Shown here one piece after another: positions 10,961-22,070 of a stretch of DNA of 64,000 bases. The translations under genes were made by a program, and so were the position numbers. The notes under the pieces are model-generated. The model saw nothing but the letters and a program-made list of their open reading frames with translations, was not told where the DNA came from and made no database searches. Origin of the DNA: Wyeomyia smithii (lineage: Eukaryota > Arthropoda > Insecta > Diptera > Culicidae); the NCBI RefSeq assembly GCF_029784165.1, contig NC_073694.1, forward strand, positions 50,005,674-50,069,673, written 5' to 3'. How positions within the stretch are numbered: position 1 is the stretch's first letter; every line of letters begins with the position of its first letter.

Positions 10961-13908
10961 CACAATGGGGTCTATTTTATGCCAACTAGTACGGGTTGTA
11001 CAGCAGGTACGCTCTGCCCAGCTATTTACCAACCAAGATTTTCTAATTTTCTATTAAAAATGCTAATTTACGAGGGTAAAAAAACTGAAATTTTGCGCTA
11101 CACTTTCTACAACTAAAGGTACATTATTATTAGCGAAAATATTTGAATATATATTATCATTCTAAAGTAATCAATTTTTTTTTCTCGGTCCTTTTTTTTC
11201 AATTCAACCCACATTCGCATTGTAGACCCTAGCAGATGATGTTGATTTCCCGTCCCATTGAGGCGCTACTCTCCCTTTTCAATACTGCCACTCGATCGAT
11301 CGTTTCTGTTTTCATTCGATCATTTCATTTCGAAATTAAATTGCCATTGAAAACGATGCGAAAGTGAGTGAAGCGATCGATGGTGCCAGCAGAAGGAAAA
11401 AACATGCAAAAACAAACAAACAGACACAAAAATCTGGTCAAGAATGTTCGGGCAATAAAAGAGATGTTTTATTGATACTTATTACAACACGGTTTGTGCA
11501 AACTAAATACGAAGCATGAACCACTCTTGCGTGATTGATTTGGAATCACCGTATTTGTAGTGGAGTTAGAGAATGGAACGAAACAGAAAAGTAACCGTTC
11601 TGGTAAAATATGTGATTGAAGCGCGTCTTCTAGACTTGAAATAATTTCAAATATGCGTGCCCGTGCCAGCAACTGAGAGCGATTACTACAGAGATAAACA
11701 CGATTGAACATTTCTGATTTCGCAGTACAACTAGTAACGCTCTGAGCATTGCAATTGCCGCAATTTGAGACCTTTGGAAGCGTCTAGGGAGGACCACGAT
11801 TACGTTCGCAATTTTGCACCGGCAGGCGTGCGGTTTAACGTTAAGATATGCCAAGCCTTCGTATAATCAATCGCCTTATCGGGTGGAAAACGTAAACTGT
11901 TTCACTTTTTCACATTTTTACTATGGTACGACCAAGGCAATTAGTTAGACCGTATTTACGCTGCGTTTGGCTGGAGGAGGGAGCTGTGGCGGTTGCGAAA
12001 AGCGTTTACTGTTATCTTGGTGGTGCACATGGGAAGGAATTCCGGTCACTATTGCGAAATGTTTGATTTTTAAACACACTGGCGAATGTATACGAGGAAG
12101 ACCTGCTGCTGTGTGTTAGCCTTGTCCGCTAAGCTGTTGCTTTGGGTTGCAGACATAGGTCCTAATTAACACTTTAGGAGTGCAGGTTTTTTTTTTTCTT
12201 ATGTACTATCAGTTACGTCTTAACAAGGAAAACCAACTACCGTATTAAACTTTGAACATTGTAGGCTTGGAGCACCGGTTTTGGCCCTAGGATGTTAAAT
12301 TAAACTATTCTACCTCTTCCGAATATATTACTGATTAAGCTCAACGGTGGAATCCAATAGTTTTAACTATGTAATTTACGAAAAATTAGTTTGAATAAGA
12401 TAAACATAAAGTTTTGTAAATATTTTAATAAAAAAATTAGAGTTTTAATTTTTGTCCTAACATTCTAATATTCTTCATCTACAACACTTGTTTTGGCTAA
12501 ATTGCAGAACTGTACGACTTTTTTTGTAATTCGAATTTACTATCCAGTATGGTTTATTTGAAGAAAATCCTTAGATGATGAACAAGCTGAATGACCGAAA
12601 AATCTTTTAAAAAATCTAACAATACATTTACGTCTAGCCATCTCGGTTATTTTTGTCATTTTTATTAGTGTTTAATACAAGGCCAAAACCGATGATTTTA
12701 CCCTATGGAGTGTTTTTTTCCTGCATTATGTACATGCAGTTGTTGAAGAGCAGAAACTACTGTGCTTGTTAATGGTCACTATCCAGCTGTCAGACAGCAA
12801 CTTCATGTGCGTAACCGTCATACCACAAGTGCCTGTCTGTTTACTAACTCTCAGTTTCAGGCGTGTTCAATTGCAAATTATTGCGTTGAGGAATAGCCGC
12901 CTTTTGACGTTCCGTTTCAAACTTCAATTACATGCTCCACAAAGCCTTGCTTGCCAGATCTTAAAGCTGACAACTCGAAGTTAGCTAAGTCGTGAAGCAA
13001 CTTTTGACGAAACACTGTTCCATTTCTGGGGAAATGCCGCCGCTTCGTGAAATTTCAGAAGTTGCCTCAGTGTGGTTCAAAAACCTTCCCGACTGGGAGA
13101 TCGCTAGTAATTTCACAGGAACAACTTTCATTGCACTGTTATACGTTTTCCGTCCGTTTGTAGTTTCTGTGTTCGCTCTTTCTCTTGCCCGTGGAACATG
13201 GGAAAACCGTTTCCCCGCGCCGTCGGTCGTACAACTGGTGCTATTCCGAAATGTAATATACATTAGCAAAAGCAGCAGCCAAAGCAACAGGCAAAGTGCA
13301 CAGTCAGTGGGAATCAACAATTAACCTTGTTGTTACCCTCATTTAATTTTTCTTTTCTTCTCAACTTTCTTGGGACATCCAAAGAAGGGTTTGCGACCGC
13401 ACGCTACGGGGTAGGTGTTATAAGTTCAACAAAGTAGTTTCGTTTGTTTAAAAGCGGGTTTTTAGGTATAATGAACAAATGCCGCGCCCTTCGCTCTGGT
13501 TGTGGTTTGAAGAACTTTATGAATTGAATGAATAATGACACAATCAAACCCTTTATCGCCTATCAGGTACTAAATTGTAGCCGTCGAAAGTTGAAATAGA
13601 CAAACTACTAGAAATATAACCGAAAAAAAAGATTTTACAAAGTTATACTACTTTTCAGTTGAACTGAGCATGTACATATCTTAGAATATATTGCAGCTTT
13701 TGTAGGATGAAGTTCGACCAAAACACCAAGAAACTTATTTCGATTTTAAAGTCTCGTCTACCCGCAACTGTGTAAAGCCTGCCAAATTATGTACCTACTA
13801 CGGTTGCCAGATAACCTGTTTTGCCCTAGAGCTCAACCATTCACGTGAGTTTTGGTGCCCTAGAAAAGGAAACTTTTTTAAAAACTCAATGAGTTTTCTC
13901 GTAACGTA
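10961..13908. other. Intergenic DNA without a recognised gene
   Basis: No frame here has recognisable domains. At 12985-13324 both strands are open for about 110 codons, so at most one can be real and neither looks like a known protein. Around 11290-11375 there are GATCGATCG-type motifs that could be regulatory. Confidence 0.45.
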
Positions 13909-15241
13909 CGTTGCACAGTGGTCCAAAAAGGCAAAAAGTGGAACTTAATTCCATAGCGCTTTTCACCTTCATCCTAGCTTAATAGTGTCTTCGGAACAAT
14001 TGTTTGTATGAATGACCCGCATAATTGCGAATTGTTAAAAAATATAAGAGAAAGAAAATCGTATCTTTTTTCGGTACAAAGTTAAATAATATAAGAGAAT
14101 GAAAATCGTATCTTTTTTCGGTACAAAGTTATAAAGTATATTACATGGAACTTACTTAAAAGTTTGTTTTTTGTTCTTAACTTTTGTAAGTTGCATTTTA
14201 CACGAAAGTGTTATTCGGAGAAACTGTTAGGGCACACAAAACACACATGTTTGTCAAAGACCATATATCACCAGGACTTTTCCTTACGAAGTTATATCGT
14301 ATTTTAGCTTATTTTTCCGATAACTTCGAGAACGTATAGGTTAAAAAGGGGCTAGTGGAATCATGATATCAATACTTTGCATTGAAGCAAGAGTGAAGTA
14401 CTATAAACTCCGTTAAGTTCCATTTGTCCCAATCCACCCATATTAGAGTACGGCAAGCTTATGTTACAGTAGGTTTTCATATTTCAAAAATACTAACTTT
14501 TTTGTGTTAAGAGATAGAGCAATGGCTTATTCGGCTGAGTTCTAGAAAGTGCAAAAATATGAAACTTTTCTGTTCTTGGAGTTATCGAAAAAATAGGCTA
14601 AAACATGCTATAACTTGGTAACGAAAAGTCTTGGAGATGTGCGGCCTTCAACAAAAACGTGTGTTTCGTCGTCCCAAATGCTTCTTTAGAACAACGTTTT
14701 CTTGTAAAATGTAACTAACAAAAATTAAGTACAAAAAATTAATTTTTAAATAACTTTTATAGAAAAAATTCTGTAACTCTGTACTCAAAGAAAATAGGAA
14801 TTTTATTTGTTCAGCAAAGTTTCATATTTTTGCACGTACTAAAACTTTGCCGAATAAACCATTCCTCTATCTCTTAACACAAAAAAGTTAGTATATTTTA
14901 TATATGAAAAACTATTCTAACATATGCTAGCCGTACTCTAATATGGGTGGATTAGGACAAATGGAACCTAACGGAGTTTATAGTACTTCAGCTTAACTTC
15001 AAGGAAAAGTATTGATATCATGATTCCACTTGCCCCTTTTCAACCTAGACGTTATTGAAGTTATCGAAAAAATTTTTTTTTATTTTTAGTATTGTAAACT
15101 TTTTATATTTTTTGAAAATTTGCGATTATGCGGGTCATTCATACAAACAATTGTTCCGAAGACACTATTAAGCTAGGATGAAGGAGAAAGACGCTATGGA
15201 ATTAAGTTCCAATTTTTGCCTTATTGGACCACTGTGCGTTG
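13909..15241. mobile_element. 1.32-kb palindromic Transib-like element with 5-bp target duplication
   Basis: The element is 13914-15236. Its left end is CACAGTGGTCCAAAAAGGCA and its right end is the inverse with one change in that stretch. The similarity continues into the element for about 125 bases (to about 14040, paired with 15115-15236). The exact 5-bp repeat CGTTG flanks it at 13909-13913 and 15237-15241. Inside are two more inverted pairs: 14330-14575 with 14825-15070, and 14165-14330 with 14580-14745. There is no transposase frame. Transib transposons have ends of the form CACWRTG and make 5-bp duplications, and CACAGTG fits that form exactly. Assignment to Transib is an inference from ends and duplication length alone. 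Confidence 0.75.
14040..14133. repeat. Tandem duplication of about 50 bp
   Basis: Two adjacent copies contain AATATAAGAGAA, AAAATCGTATC and TTTTTTCGGTACAAAGTT in the same order. The duplication lies inside the palindromic element and breaks its symmetry on the left side only. Confidence 0.8.
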
Positions 15242-15833
15242 GCGTAAAAGCGACGAACCCAGCGAGCATTCACTGTGCGGCATTGACATACTTCTGCATA
15301 CACTACGGGCTCCAAAAATTCACAGGACTAGTTAAAAAACCATAATATCGTTAGGGAAACTAATTCGAGCGTTAGGACAACTTTTTTCCGCTTTTGTCGA
15401 CCAGTTCACGCAAGTATCTCTATCCAACGTTCATTAGTAGATACTGACCGTCTTACCCAAAAATTAAAAATATTTCGAAAACTATAATTCCCCAAAACAA
15501 TTTACACATATGTTTAAAGATACGATAAACTTTAACGATTGTGAAAATCGCAACTTCATACATTTTCAAAGAAAAAAAAAATAAGCTGTAGATCAAGGAA
15601 ACTATAATACAGACGAAGAGTGTAGCAGCACGTGATGTGCATTTTTTTGAATTTTGAAAGACTAATAGTACTTCGTAAAAAATTGAAAAACTTAGAAAAA
15701 CTCTTTTTTCTGAACGAGAACAGTAATTTTCAATGGTCTGTCGTTCTATGCATAGTTGGGACAGCTATCGGTAAAACGGAAGTATAGTCTATAACTCAAA
15801 TCAAGCTCTTAGCAATCAATTTTTTGAATGCAT
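15242..15833. other. No gene seen
   Basis: AT-rich spacer between the palindromic element and a mariner relic, without recognisable coding or paired repeats. Confidence 0.5.
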
Positions 15834-16475
15834 CTATTTCCGACAACATTTTGCTGCAGCTTCTTCTGCATAAAAGTTTTTCGTAGTACCTGCTTCATAA
15901 TAGTCCAGTATTTCCAGTAGCACGAGTTTAGATCCGGTCAAAAGATCGTAGTTCTTTCGTATTGCTTCAACAGAGAAAGCAGACGCTTCTGTAGACACTC
16001 CTTGGGGTAGATCTCCTAGTTTACAGTTCCGGTAGCCACGAATGGTGCACTCCGTTTGCCAAATGAGAAAATCGCTTGCCGAATCTTGTATTTCCTGGCA
16101 AACGTTGAAAGTTTCTGCTTCCTCACTTCCTCTGGCCGTGACCTGCCATTTGTCACGATTTGTAGCCTTCTGCATTTTGTACGTATACAGCACCTCCCGG
16201 AGAGCCAAGGAATCTCCGAACGAAAGACTTGGACAGATTCAATTTTTTGGCCACTTCCCTGAGCGAAGCATCTGTATTCCGCTTAAACGCTTTCAACGCA
16301 CGCTTGTGATCCTCATGATTACAAATACAGCATCCATTCCTTTATCTTGTTTGATGCTCAGAGATTCGTAGTGACGTTCAACCACACGACTCATTATTGA
16401 TAGCACGGTTCCGGGTTGAAGGATTTTCCAGGTACTTGCGCAAAATTAATTCACGACGTTGCTTTTCGGGTGACA
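15834..16475 (-). pseudogene. Tc1/mariner-family transposase relic, N-terminal half best preserved
   Basis: The start lies near 16475: MSPEKQRRELILRKYLENPS on the minus strand. In a shifted frame, RALKAFKRNTDASLREVAKK and LNLSKSFV follow. Together these form the paired helix-turn-helix DNA-binding region of mosquito mariner-like transposases. The segment YKMQKATNRD, with the block FLIWQTECTIRG after it, corresponds to the start of the catalytic domain. I cannot find intact DDE/D motifs. The last part, ending at 15834, is open but poorly matched. The copy is broken by several frameshifts. Two other relics of the superfamily, at 40160 and 48018, keep different portions. Confidence 0.65.
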
Positions 16476-16516
16476 TATTTATTCCAATTTTTGCAAAACA
16501 AAGAGATAATTGACCT

Positions 16517-16593
16517 AATTCTACTAAGATTCGAACCCTCGACCATTCGTTTGACAAAGCGGGCCCCATAACTTTGCAACTACGCAGCTCCCA
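16517..16593 (-). repeat. tRNA-like sequence, probable SINE head or tRNA relic
   Basis: On the minus strand the sequence has an A-box-like TAGTTGCAAAGTTATGGGG and a good B box, GGTTCGAATC, spaced as in a tRNA gene. The expected acceptor-stem pairing is poor. It lies 40-50 bases upstream of the mariner relic start on the same strand. A functional tRNA gene is unlikely; a tRNA-derived SINE remnant is the simplest reading. Confidence 0.4.
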
Positions 16594-17330
16594 GTCTTAA
16601 TCTATATCCAGTGGAAAAATTCCTTATAAGACGGATCTACGTCGATATGAAGCACTACAGCTCCATTGATAAAATAAATGCCGCCATTTTGGAAGCGTGG
16701 AAGTAAATCGAACCTAATATTTCGAAGAACTTGATTACCAGTAAGGGGTTTCCAGACTGTCGAACGAGTAGGAAGGCCAACGGACTATTAGCACTCGGAA
16801 CTATTCATAACACTGAATATTTGACTATTTCCCGATTATTAAAGTAAGTGCGATTATAGCAAGTAGACACTGAACATCAGGTGAAAATGAAAGCTGGAAA
16901 GCATTTTTCAGATGCCAGGATACATACATTGGATGAAAATGAGTCACTCCTAGCTGTTGTCCAGAAACTGGGAGTCGCTATCTTCGATTGAAAATTGATT
17001 GCCGAGCTCCTGGAACAATCCCGAATCCAAAAATACTCGTTTGAGGGAGGTATTAGATAGTTCAAACTGTCGTTCCGAAACCGGAGTTACCATTTGGAAT
17101 TCAAAATCGATTCCGGAACTACCAAAATTGAATGATATTAGGCCCTTACTTTTCTTGATACTGGAAGCCGCCATCTCCGCTTTCAAAACGCACTGGACAT
17201 AATTTCGATTACGGAATTACCCATATTGGTTGTCACTTGACCATTTTAGGCTATTATCAAACAACCAGAGGTAGCCATCTTCAAATAAAAAAAAATGTAG
17301 AATTCAAGCTTCTTGACACTGCCACTGGAT
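16594..17330. repeat. Degenerate dispersed repeats, no gene
   Basis: The stretch 16960-17280 holds several loosely repeated units around phrases such as GGAGTCGCTATCTT, GGAAGCCGCCATCT and GGTAGCCATCTT. This resembles a mosquito repeat family built from units of this kind. A related stretch lies in the opposite orientation at about 47090-47290. The rest shows nothing recognisable. Confidence 0.4.
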
Positions 17331-17950
17331 TACTGCCGTTCCAAGCCTAGTTGTCCCAGTGTGCATAAGGTTTGTGCAGAACATGGGACTACTACGATTG
17401 AAAACGGCGATTTAATATTATCAGTGAATTTTCGGATTTCCAGCAATTACATCCAGAACCAATGACCATAACAGTTTCATGGCACAACAAGTTTACCATT
17501 GAGAACAAAAAACCATGGATGGAATTGGTTTTACGTTATATAACTTGAAAAAAAAAAGACAAAATGGGACAAAATATGCGGGTACATTTCAAAAGTACTC
17601 GCATATTTTGTCCCATCACATGAAAATTCAACCAGCGACCGGCAGTATCATTGGCAACATTAGTTTATTTAATAAAATGACATACTTCTATATGCCCAAA
17701 ATAATCCGATATACACTAATCTGGAGCAAAATTATATGTTTGCAGTTTGTTCCACTATGCAGTGGGAATGTTATGCGGGTACTTTCAATATGGGACAAAA
17801 ACCAACTTGGTATTTTTTCCATGTTTTTCCATACAAAAGTATCAATTTTAATTTTTTTCCAAAAAATATGATAACAATTAAGTCGATTCCCGATGATAAC
17901 TCAAAAGTGACCAAAATCAGTATGGGACAGTTATGCGGGTACCGGCAGTA
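17331..17950. mobile_element. MITE, 616 bp, TA target duplication
   Basis: Element 17333-17948 is flanked by TA on both sides. The left end reads CTGCCGTTCCAAGCCTAGTT followed by GTCCCA. The right end is the inverse of CTGCCGGTACCCGCATAACT plus GTCCCA. TIRs of about 28 bp with TA duplications point to the Tc1/mariner superfamily. Terminal motifs recur inside: TGGGACAAAATATGCGGGTA at about 17565, its inverse at 17595, and a further GCGGGTAC near 17775. The repeated internal motifs form a perfect-looking hairpin at 17564-17616. No transposase frame is present. Confidence 0.7.
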
Positions 17951-19182
17951 TAGGAGTGCTTAACTGCCGTGAGATGACATTGTGACGTAGATTCAAGTGA
18001 TCAGTTTTTCAGTACGGCCCAAAAACGAATGCATTTATTGTTACTTTCGTATTGAAATGGTGCCTACGTCACTTTGTTTTTATGATTTTATGCAGCGTAC
18101 GAATAAGTAAAAACGAAAAGGAAGATACGAAAAGATAGGTCTTCGAATAATGAACAAATTGGCATGAAAATTTTTTATATCAGGGTAGTAATAACTTGTG
18201 GTGTTATTTCTTTCGGGTTCTCCTCTACTATAAAGGCGTTTGCAAATATTTGCTGGTTTGAAAAGAAGTTATCAAATTTTTTACATTAATTCATATAAGG
18301 TCTCTTATATTGCTGTTTTACCCAAAATTTCCAGTAATAGTTGAAATCATATTTGTTTGTAGTCCAACTCCGAAACCATTTACAGCAAAATTTGGAATCA
18401 ATTTCTGCTTTTGTTCTCTTCTGATCTTTTGTTGCCTTTCTTAGGTCCAAGTGGTTTTGGGCTGAATCTAAAATTATTGTTGTTATCATTTTGCTGACAT
18501 TTGTTATGCTAAAACACTAAATTGACCACACTTTTTTTATTTTTCTTTGTAAAAAAATGTCCACGTGAATAGAAAGCGAGTGGAGAGGTGTTTTTGTCAA
18601 TGTCCACGGTCGTTCACGAAGGAGGACGGGAAGTTTGAAATGATGAATTTCTATCCACATGGAATGTGGACGGCCCCCTACGTTAAATCATTGCAACTTG
18701 CAGCAATGTCCAGGCAACGTTGTTTAAATGAATACGTATCATCGTACGATAAAAATATCAGTGGACCTTAATAAAATGCGTTTTCAGTATAGCAGAAAAA
18801 GATTCGAAAATTTTGTCGCAGATTTTTACACAGAGAGTTCGTCCTACTAAATGAGATTTTAAACAATTTAGTAGATTCCAACTAATGCGGATCTAGTTTT
18901 GCTACACCGATGTGGTGTGATGACCATTGATGTGATGAATTTACAATTCATGCAAAAAAAATCGTCATAATTCAGTTGTGTACTAGGGAAAACAGAGAGT
19001 AGATTTCCTGGTAAATCAAAATGCTGGGTAGCGGTAGATTCGGGATAAATTGAGCAAATCATAAAACAGAATCAAGGCGCAAAAACACAGCTCATATCGC
19101 GGCAGGCATCGCTTGTTTAGAAAAAGTAATTCACAATTAACGAATGGAAACATGACTCTGACTAAATTTTAACCATCTACTG
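17951..19182. other. No gene seen
   Basis: AT-rich intergenic DNA. Short open frames at 18286-18489 (-) and 18565-18771 (+) carry no recognisable content. Confidence 0.5.
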
Positions 19183-19302
19183 CCCAAGCTCGCCTTTAGA
19201 AGGACCTTAGTGAAATCATTATAAATATTTAATCAATACTTTCAAAATGTTTTTAAAGATTTATAGCGATTTTGCCGAAGCCCTTCTAAAGGCGGACTTG
19301 GG
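19183..19302. mobile_element. Small MITE of about 120 bp
   Basis: The ends are inverted copies: CCCAAGCTCGCCTTTAGAAGG on the left and CCTTCTAAAGGCGGACTTGGG on the right, with 2-3 differences. The centre is AT-rich. I could not settle the target duplication, so the superfamily is open. Confidence 0.55.
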
Positions 19303-19445
19303 TACTCGAGGGGGGTAACTTTCTTCATGAATGTACTGAAAGTGTTTCTGGAAAGTAAGTTTCTAAACTTTTTACTTGGAAGTTTGGTTGGATTTCTGAA
19401 TATGGTAAAATAAAAAGCTTCAGTTTTGTTCTCAACAACAATATC

Positions 19446-19694
19446 GCACGCTAGCCTGGGGGGCTAATGCGGTCTCGATCAACTAGATTAGTTGAGAGAA
19501 TACGTTATCGATATTGTTTTCGGCACATTTTGCATGTTGTAGGATAAGTACAACGATACACCGTGCCCCAGTGCTGAGTCGAGAAAATTTCCAGCTCGAA
19601 AAGACCCTCGACCTGATCGGGAATCGAACCCGACATCACAACCGTGTGGGAGAGCTAGCCGACCGACATCGCTAACCACAGAACCACGGGGACC
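19446..19694 (-). mobile_element. tRNA-derived SINE
   Basis: The minus strand begins at 19694 with GGTCCCCGTGGTTCTGTGGT. It carries an A box in TGGTTAGCGATGTCGG and a B box, GGTTCGATTCCC (plus-strand 19619-19631). A tRNA-unrelated body of about 165 bases follows, ending near 19446. A tRNA-like head joined to an unrelated body defines a SINE transcribed by RNA polymerase III. It resembles mosquito SINEs such as Feilai in plan, but I do not assign it to that family. Confidence 0.7.
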
Positions 19695-19739
19695 ACAACA
19701 CCTGTTCTCACCTAGTCTGATTGGTCATTTCTTACAATA

Positions 19740-20690
19740 ACTAGTGTACCAAATGATACTGGCATTGAAATTGATAGTAACTTCGACAGGATCGTTAGAG
19801 GTTATAAACGTATCATCTGACACCAAAATCTGAATTATCGTGTGTAAAGGTATTGTACAATACGAGCGTTGAAACGCTCCCCTGGGATACTCCGCAATAG
19901 TGTGCAACTGAGTAGTTTCGAAGCCTATCGATAGAACGAAATCTCTGTCTGTATTGTATTATTTTATGATCCTAGCAGAAAACTCCAAGGTAATCATTGT
20001 GTTGATCACCATTATGCCAAACCGTGTCGAAGGCTGTTTTATAATTTAACATTACAGTTCAGTAGACTATTTTGTAACCTCGAAATCAGCTGAAAGGCCT
20101 TCAGGTGTTGTATTGACTTCCAGTTCTATGAAAAGTTGTGTAATGCGCCGTAGGAAAATGGGTCCCGATTTCTTTACATTTTTCTCTATCTCTAATCAAC
20201 CGTTCACCATCTTTTGAAGATGCTGCAATAGGACTATGTTTGTTATTAATAAGATTGCTAAACTCTCAAAGCCTGCTCTAAATATTCTTCTTAACCTTGT
20301 TGAAAAAGCTTGTATTTATCAGGGATTGTTTCAAACATCGCACATGCTTCATATATAACGATATTTTAAGTCTTGGACTATTTGTCAGTTAGATTTTGAG
20401 TGCATGCTATTAGTTAACACTAAATCCAAAGTGTAAAGTCGTCTGTTGAATCGGAATGTAGAAAGCAGTGGATAATAAACTACAAAGGTACCTGATTGGA
20501 GTTCATTGAATAGCAAGCTTCCTGCTGTGTTTGCGCGCATGCAATTCCATAGCCCATGTCGTGCGTTTAGATCTCCACAGATGAAAAAAACTTTTACCAA
20601 TTTTAATGAGTTTTTAAACAGCTTGTATAATATTGTTTGAGCTAGTGTTGTAACCAGAGATCACTGACATAGGGCCCGTAGATGTTATTA
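19740..20690 (-). pseudogene. Jockey/I-type LINE relic with endonuclease and RT pieces
   Basis: At 20600-20385 the minus strand encodes FFICGDLNARHGLWNC and, later, LYTLDLVLTN, both conserved blocks of the apurinic-like endonuclease. At about 20060-19990 the reverse transcriptase block NYKTAFDTVWHNG is visible, where TAFDTVWH holds the first catalytic Asp. At about 19900-19860 there is a degraded GVSQGSVSTLVLYNTFTHD-like block. These come from different frames, with large deletions between endonuclease and RT. It is a short, internally deleted and long-dead copy. Confidence 0.65.
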
Positions 20691-21579
20691 TCTCGAAGTC
20701 AAACAATTTGAAGATGAACTAAGGTAATAAAAAATGCTTAATAGAGGAATGAACGATTATCGCGAATCCAGTCATGTGCCGTCTAGTTCTACCCAGACTA
20801 TAGATTTTGCAACATATAAGAGAAAAATCAATAGAATTGCTAAGGAGAAATCTGAGGAGAAAAAACGTGAGGTTTGCCGTGAAGAACATAGGCATTTCAG
20901 TATAAAATTGTTGAACTTTTCTCCATGTTATCCATCACAGGGGAAACAGTATTGAGCAGTGATTTACAAGATTATTCTGATTTGTTGTTTTTTGGTCATA
21001 CATGTACCTAATTCCAAGAAATCTTTACCTGTGATGTCAACTATTACGTCGAGAGAGACTCAGGTAAGCTGTACTCTAGGAGTTTGCTTGTCAAACCTGT
21101 GAATATGAAAATCGTCGGATCAACTTTTGAGTTTCCCTTTTTGAAAAGTTTAAGGACGGGTTTCTTATACAAATAAAAAAATCTTCACTACCAAAACCAA
21201 CGATAGGTCTTCTTTTTGTTTGAAACTTACTATTTTATATGTACAGTGCTTTTCCGATTTTATCAACAGTCGTTTTTATCACTACTCGCCAAATTCTAGC
21301 TCGATTTTCTCACGCTTTTTTCTACAGCTTAGGAAGCTGTAGTTCAGCTGTAGTCCTTTTAGTTATGAGATTTATAAGCTAGAAATCAACAAAATTATTT
21401 GTCGAGAAATGTGTGCATTTTACCTCAGTTATGCGATCGTGTCTTGGATACAACCTGCTATACATACTATTTTGTGGTTATAAATGGTGTGCAGTGGAAG
21501 AAAACTTCAGTTTCAGTTTGTATTTTTCATGGAAAACTAAGTTGTTGCATGAAATATATTCTGGATTAGCAATAGACAA
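20691..21579. other. No gene assigned
   Basis: An open frame at 20734-20955 (+) has a lysine- and glutamate-rich segment (KRKINRIAKEKSEEKKREV) that could be a fragment of something coding, but I do not recognise it. No other feature seen. Confidence 0.4.
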
Positions 21580-22070
21580 ATATTCAAATACTTAGGTGCC
21601 TCGGGAGGCAGATGATTTTCCGCGTATGTTGTTCGCATAGGATCACGTCGTTTGAAAAAAAAAGATACTCCGCGTTCGTTTTCGTAATGGACGAGCTTCG
21701 CGTGCAACGCTGTTAGATTTCGTCACTTATCACGGTATTGAAAAGATAAACTTGGTATCGATCTGACTGTTTAGCCAGAGATTTCTCGCGCGTTGCTTTT
21801 ATATATACGCATCGTCAAATGTAGTAGGTTTCGTTTGGTCAATAAATATCGTGACGAGTTTAATGACTACACAACGTACATTTGTCAAAGAACTGCATCT
21901 GTCGAAGTGAATTTGCTTTCTCTAGGCAAATCGTGATTGGTAATAAACAAATATTTAAACACTAGGATAGTACTATAAATTCTTCGCACGCAGCGCTCGC
22001 ATAGGTTCGCGGTTTTGACAAGAAAATTACTCATCTTTCGTCTTCGTAATGTTCTTACCACGGTGGCTTT
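21580..22070. repeat. Diverged direct repeat pair
   Basis: About 21580-21705 and 21945-22055 align in the same orientation. Each has ACAAATATTTAAAC-like, TCGCATAGG and TTCGTNTTCGTAATG segments in order. Between them lies TTTTATATATACGCATCG near 21798, which could be a TATA element. This may be a diverged tandem repeat or paired ends of an unknown element. Confidence 0.4.

Noticed and set aside
12985..13324. Two opposing open frames of about 110 codons
   Set aside because: Each overlaps the other on the opposite strand, neither resembles a protein, and there are no splice or promoter signals that favour either.
19446..19694. A functional tRNA gene
   Set aside because: The tRNA-like head is joined to an unrelated body and lacks good acceptor-stem pairing, so a SINE is the better call.
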